Below, one piece after another: positions 62,201 through 64,000 of a stretch of 64,000 bases of DNA. Under the pieces are notes generated by a model that saw nothing but the letters and a program-made list of their open reading frames with translations, did not search any database and was not told the DNA's origin. The DNA is taken from the NCBI GenBank assembly GCA_038321775.1, contig JBBQFI010000006.1, forward strand, positions 62,001 through 126,000. Direction: 5' to 3'. A program made the position numbers and the translations under genes. Positions within the stretch are counted from its first letter, which is position 1, and each line of letters starts with the position of its first letter. The DNA is from JBBQFI01 sp038321775. GTDB taxonomy: Bacteria > Verrucomicrobiota > Verrucomicrobiia > Chthoniobacterales > UBA10450.

Positions 62201-62523
62201 TCTCAAACGATTCCGCCCTTTTGAATAAAGCTTACGATTTGGCGGTCGCAGCTCGCAAACAAACGCCGGAAGATACCGATCTTACGGAACTCCTCGCTGA
62301 GATTAGTTATAAGAAAAAAGATTTTACCTACGCCGTTCAACTATTGAACGACGTCGCCGGGAAGCGGCCTTTGGATAATCGGGGTTTATACTATCTCGGC
62401 ATGTCGAGCCTGCAGCTGAAACAGAATGCTGCGGGACGGGATGCACTACAGCGAGCATTGCAGGCGGGTTTGCAGGAACCGCTGGCAGACGAGGCGAAGC
62501 GCGCCTTGGCTCAACCGCAATAG
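59299..62523 (+). CDS. very long TPR-repeat lipoprotein (PrsT-like)
   Basis: 1074 residues from GTG 59299. This start gives a normal lipoprotein signal, LLLLGLVSAC, with Cys25 as the anchor; an upstream TTG at 59224 would add 25 unlikely residues. The rest is a chain of TPR repeats, for example DYFKSGEYNKAKIEYLNLLRLDP near the start, with many A-L-Y-P-type turns through to the end. Long TPR lipoproteins of this kind (PrsT) occur with exosortase-linked EPS loci and are thought to act as periplasmic or outer-membrane scaffolds. About 24-27 repeats are possible by length, but I did not count them exactly. Confidence 0.85.
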   Translation: MQPRLYKTLTRTVFALLLLGLVSACSAEAKKSRFFQRAEDYFKSGEYNKAKIEYLNLLRLDPQNTIAYERLGTIWLEEGAPLRAGPFLLKAREFAPKDLKNRIQLARVFLSIGDAKNARKEVINVLGQSPHDEDAIVLLAETDRTKEEIAYTEQELQKFQGQNSASYFLALASLDFQKGDTTSAENNLRQAAQLNPKSPDPHLALATAYLLAKNSDAAGIELKQAAELAPVRSVAKVKFAEFKAQIGALDEARQLVNQITNKAPDFLPAWMLSAKIAFSKQKYQEAASLLENVFSQDSENIDARMLQAQIWLGQNEVRKATDSLEKLSKAYPGIPGIPYQLATLYLRQNKFEEAANALKRAITLYPDYVEAILLLAQLEIRSGDTQSAIPAVNDLLKKRPGLLPAQLILAEAYHAAGRLDDAVAVLQAQISTASPNAQSYYMLGLIFRQQNKNDEARQAFEKARTIAPDNVATLDQLVQIDIAAKDFAAATEKAQKELERVPKSAAAHLVRAKVYAAEKKWSETEAVLQKALDLDPNLSVAYDLLISVYLAEGKLKEAIGRLESLLTKNPKNAAALMTVAMLYEQTKNSEKAKDAYEKLLAVNPNFVPALNNLAYLFANRLKNPDKAYDLAMKARQLQPSDASVADTLGWILYKKADYSHALNLLQESAGKLGDNAEVQFHLGMANYMMGQIEPAKKALERAAASATDFPGKDDCKRRLALLENKAEMFGEASIDELKKLLEEQPNDPIALQRMGGLYEKRGAFTEAASAYEQALKFNSKLIAPTIKLAQLNAGPLKSPDKAMVFAKKARELAPMDLKVTALLGAIAYQVGKFDWAYSLLQKGVRGLPDDMATRQMYAWAAYSLGKMTEAKQSMQTILKTAHDPKRIEDAKSFLSMIALNETSTDLTASEPKIQRILGDDPDNVPALMVKAKLAKQRHDDKAAQDIYRHVLERYPDFTPAEKNLAALFSNDSALLNKAYDLAVAARKQTPEDTDLTELLAEISYKKKDFTYAVQLLNDVAGKRPLDNRGLYYLGMSSLQLKQNAAGRDALQRALQAGLQEPLADEAKRALAQPQ

Positions 62524-62663
62524 AACGGTCACGGCGGCAGAGCTGCCTCAAATATTCGCCTTTCTCCGCGCGATCGCTTCGCGTCTTGAAAAACTCTATG
62601 TCGGCCCTACCTTCGACTCCAAGACTTGGCATTATGACTTATTCCCAAGCGCAATTAGCGCTT

Positions 62664-63182
62664 ATGAACACACCACTTTGGTTTTGTTTGAAGGCGCAAA
62701 CGAAACGTGAACATCTCGCCGCCGTCGGACTACGGCGCCAACTCAATATTCCTTGCTATGCGCCTCGCCTTCGATTTCGCAAGATGACTCGCAGAGGTGC
62801 TGTTTGGTTCGTCGAAGCGATGTTCCCGGGATACCTATTCGCCCAGTTTGTTTATTCACACCAACATCGGCGCGTTGGGCATTCCCCCGGCGTTCAAGGC
62901 CTCGTGCAATTCGGCGATGATCTTGCAACGGTGGACTCGCGCACAATTGCGGCACTGCAACAAACCAGCGACGAATCGGAGATCGTTACCATTGATCCGG
63001 AAATACAGGTGGGACACGAAGTGCGGATCACGGAGGGTCCTTTTCAAGGGCTGGAAGCCGTGGTGACGCGGCTTATGCCAGCGAAGGACCGTATACGCGT
63101 TCTGTTGGCTTTTCTCGGACGATCGTTGGAGACGGAGGTTGCAATTCCGCAGGTCATATCGCTCGAACCGCGTAGAATCTAA
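62664..63182 (+). CDS. RfaH/NusG-like transcription antiterminator
   Basis: 172 residues from ATG 62664 (starts at 62586 and 62634 are also in frame). TPLWFCLKAQTKREHLAAVGLR fits the NusG N-terminal domain used to bind RNA polymerase, and FPGYLFAQF and SPGVQGLVQFGDDLA continue it. VGHEVRITEGPFQGLEAVVTRL is a KOW motif. Specialised NusG copies (RfaH, LoaP, UpxY) help polymerase through long EPS operons. It lies at the far end of the locus, 140 bases after the TPR gene, so it would act in trans on the long upstream operon. Confidence 0.85.
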   Translation: MNTPLWFCLKAQTKREHLAAVGLRRQLNIPCYAPRLRFRKMTRRGAVWFVEAMFPGYLFAQFVYSHQHRRVGHSPGVQGLVQFGDDLATVDSRTIAALQQTSDESEIVTIDPEIQVGHEVRITEGPFQGLEAVVTRLMPAKDRIRVLLAFLGRSLETEVAIPQVISLEPRRI

Positions 63183-63205
63183 GTGCGTCACTCCCATCCT
63201 TGAGA

Positions 63206-63226
63206 GTCAAATGTCTCGGGTTTGAC
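63206..63226. terminator. inverted repeat after the antiterminator gene
   Basis: GTCAAA (63206-63211) and TTTGAC (63221-63226) can form a six-base-pair stem with a nine-base loop shortly after the antiterminator gene. No clear T-run follows. The stretch 63183-63344 otherwise shows nothing. Confidence 0.25.
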
Positions 63227-63344
63227 ACTATTGTCGTAAAAAGAGACGCTCTATCACTTCAATATTATCAGTCTTCACGAAAATTAGCTTAAGCAAGGCA
63301 TGTAAGATTCGCAGCATGGTACTGATCCTGCTGACTTTGGGAGT

Positions 63345-63569
63345 ATGTTCTTGATTGCAATTTTCGCCACCACCGCAGTTTCGTTAGCCGTGGTTCTTAA
63401 TAGCCTCCGGAAAGCCCCCGAGGGCTATGAAGACAGAGACGGTTTTCACGTAGTGCGTGAACGTTCTCGCTATTCAAGCGCGTCAGTGTTGCCACGGCGT
63501 TCGAAGGCTCACGCCGGCGGAGGCTTGGAAGCGGTGCTTCATGCAGGTGCAGGCCATTTCAAGAATTGA
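63345..63569 (+). CDS. small single-pass membrane protein
   Basis: 74 residues. A hydrophobic N-terminus (LIAIFATTAVSLAVVL) is followed by KAPEGYEDRDGFHVVRE and a basic, Gly-rich tail. The EGYEDRDGFHV block looks like a conserved feature of small Verrucomicrobiota proteins, which I recall only loosely. The start has a GGGAG close by but only one base away, so it is not a proper Shine-Dalgarno site. Unknown function. Confidence 0.5.
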   Translation: MFLIAIFATTAVSLAVVLNSLRKAPEGYEDRDGFHVVRERSRYSSASVLPRRSKAHAGGGLEAVLHAGAGHFKN

Positions 63570-63650
63570 TCCGCTCAATTAGTGTCCGCGATCGAATTAA
63601 AAGGGCACGTCCGATTGCGCATAAACGCAATGTAATTTCCGCCCGATTGC

Positions 63651-64000
63651 TCACGGCAATTCTTTAAGTAGCGTCTTCCAGCGCGTCCAGGCATCCTGAC
63701 GCGCTTTTTTATTTGCCTCGCTCCCACCTGGCATCTCGCCTTCCCGCATAAATCCGTGGCCGGCGCCCTTGTAAATAACTGGCGTGTACTTTTTACCGGC
63801 AGCTTTCATCAATTCTTCTGCTTTAGGAATCGTTGCACCCACCCGCTCGTCGTTCTCGCCGTAAAAGCCGTAGACCGGGCATGCAATATTCGCGACGTCG
63901 CTAGCCTCGCTGGATGCAGTGCCATAAAACGAATACGCAGCCTTCAACTTCGCATTTTCGTTTGCGTAGCCGAACGCCCATCCCCCGCCCCAACAGAAAC
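63651..64000 (-). CDS. dienelactone hydrolase family protein, 5' end outside window
   Basis: The minus-strand frame is open from the right edge to TGA at 63651-63653. It reads FCWGGGWAFGY at the edge, where the Cys is the nucleophile of the dienelactone hydrolase group, then CPVYGFYGENDERVGA with the catalytic Asp and YKGAGHGFMREG with the His. The alpha/beta-hydrolase triad Cys-Asp-His is therefore seen, and only the N-terminus is missing. Likely a general ester or lactone hydrolase with no clear link to the EPS locus. Confidence 0.9.
   Translation of the reverse strand, partial: FCWGGGWAFGYANENAKLKAAYSFYGTASSEASDVANIACPVYGFYGENDERVGATIPKAEELMKAAGKKYTPVIYKGAGHGFMREGEMPGGSEANKKARQDAWTRWKTLLKELP

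Overview
The window reads as a chromosomal segment of a Gram-negative soil-type bacterium, most likely Verrucomicrobiota (Chthoniobacterales-like). The clues are base composition near 50% GC, frequent TTG/GTG starts and weak Shine-Dalgarno sites. Other clues are long Pro-Thr linkers, the repeated 'NLSTRA...GGF.I.G...K.VIIR.LGPS' secreted domain (57.5-58.9 kb), lipoprotein-type export proteins and an exosortase. The phylum call is inference from protein style, not from a marker gene.

Layout. (1) 1-1.0 kb: the end of an unrelated region, with a DUF72 gene running off the left edge and two tRNA genes (initiator Met, Asn). (2) 1.6-17.0 kb: the core of an exopolysaccharide (EPS) locus. It holds the priming sugar-phosphate transferase, a Gfo/Idh dehydrogenase-acetyltransferase-aminotransferase trio for a diamino uronic acid, a FemAB-like acyltransferase, a Wzc-like co-polymerase whose ATPase site looks dead, a deacetylase-DUF354 fusion, a UDP-GlcNAc 2-epimerase, a second deacetylase, glycosyltransferases and the first AsnB amidotransferase. 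(3) 17.2-31.3 kb: a secreted beta-helix protein, an O-antigen polymerase/ligase-like membrane protein, an acetyltransferase, the second AsnB, five glycosyltransferase-type genes including a GH-A type hydrolase insert, and a Wzt-type ABC ATPase followed by gene debris. (4) 31.7-37.2 kb: two acyltransferases, an FkbH-like protein, an acyl carrier protein, a methyltransferase-like protein and a class IV aminotransferase, suggesting a carrier-protein-bound acyl group made for sugar decoration. (5) 37.3-45.1 kb: a nucleotide-sugar set with two nucleotidyltransferases (one RfbF), LhgO, an SDR, a sugar C-methyltransferase, RfbC, a small possible ribbon-helix-helix protein and a DUF4910 aminopeptidase-like protein, pointing to a CDP-linked branched deoxysugar. 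(6) 45.2-56.6 kb: a DUF5672 protein, a 1423-residue secreted SGNH plus repeat protein, a GT-C membrane protein, a DPM1-like GT2, a broken methyltransferase, a UDP-GlcNAc 6-dehydrogenase type enzyme and the exosortase. (7) 56.8-63.2 kb: a Wza-type export lipoprotein, a secreted fibronectin-type protein on the minus strand, a very long TPR lipoprotein and an RfaH/NusG-like antiterminator. (8) 63.3-64 kb: a small membrane protein and a dienelactone hydrolase running off the right edge.

How it fits together. Almost everything from 1.6 to 57.5 kb is on the plus strand with short gaps or overlaps. Together the genes could prime a lipid-linked sugar, make at least two unusual activated sugars, add several glycosyl residues, decorate them with acyl or amide groups, polymerise the product and export it through a Wza-like lipoprotein. 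The mix of exosortase, FemAB-like protein, two AsnB amidotransferases, deacetylases, a Wzc-like protein and a long TPR lipoprotein parallels the exosortase-associated EPS loci known in other Gram-negative bacteria. No Wzx flippase, no Wzm permease and no sorting-signal protein was found in the window. Three stretches of gene debris (31.3-31.7, 43.6-43.7 and 53.6-54.3 kb) show that the locus has been remodelled.
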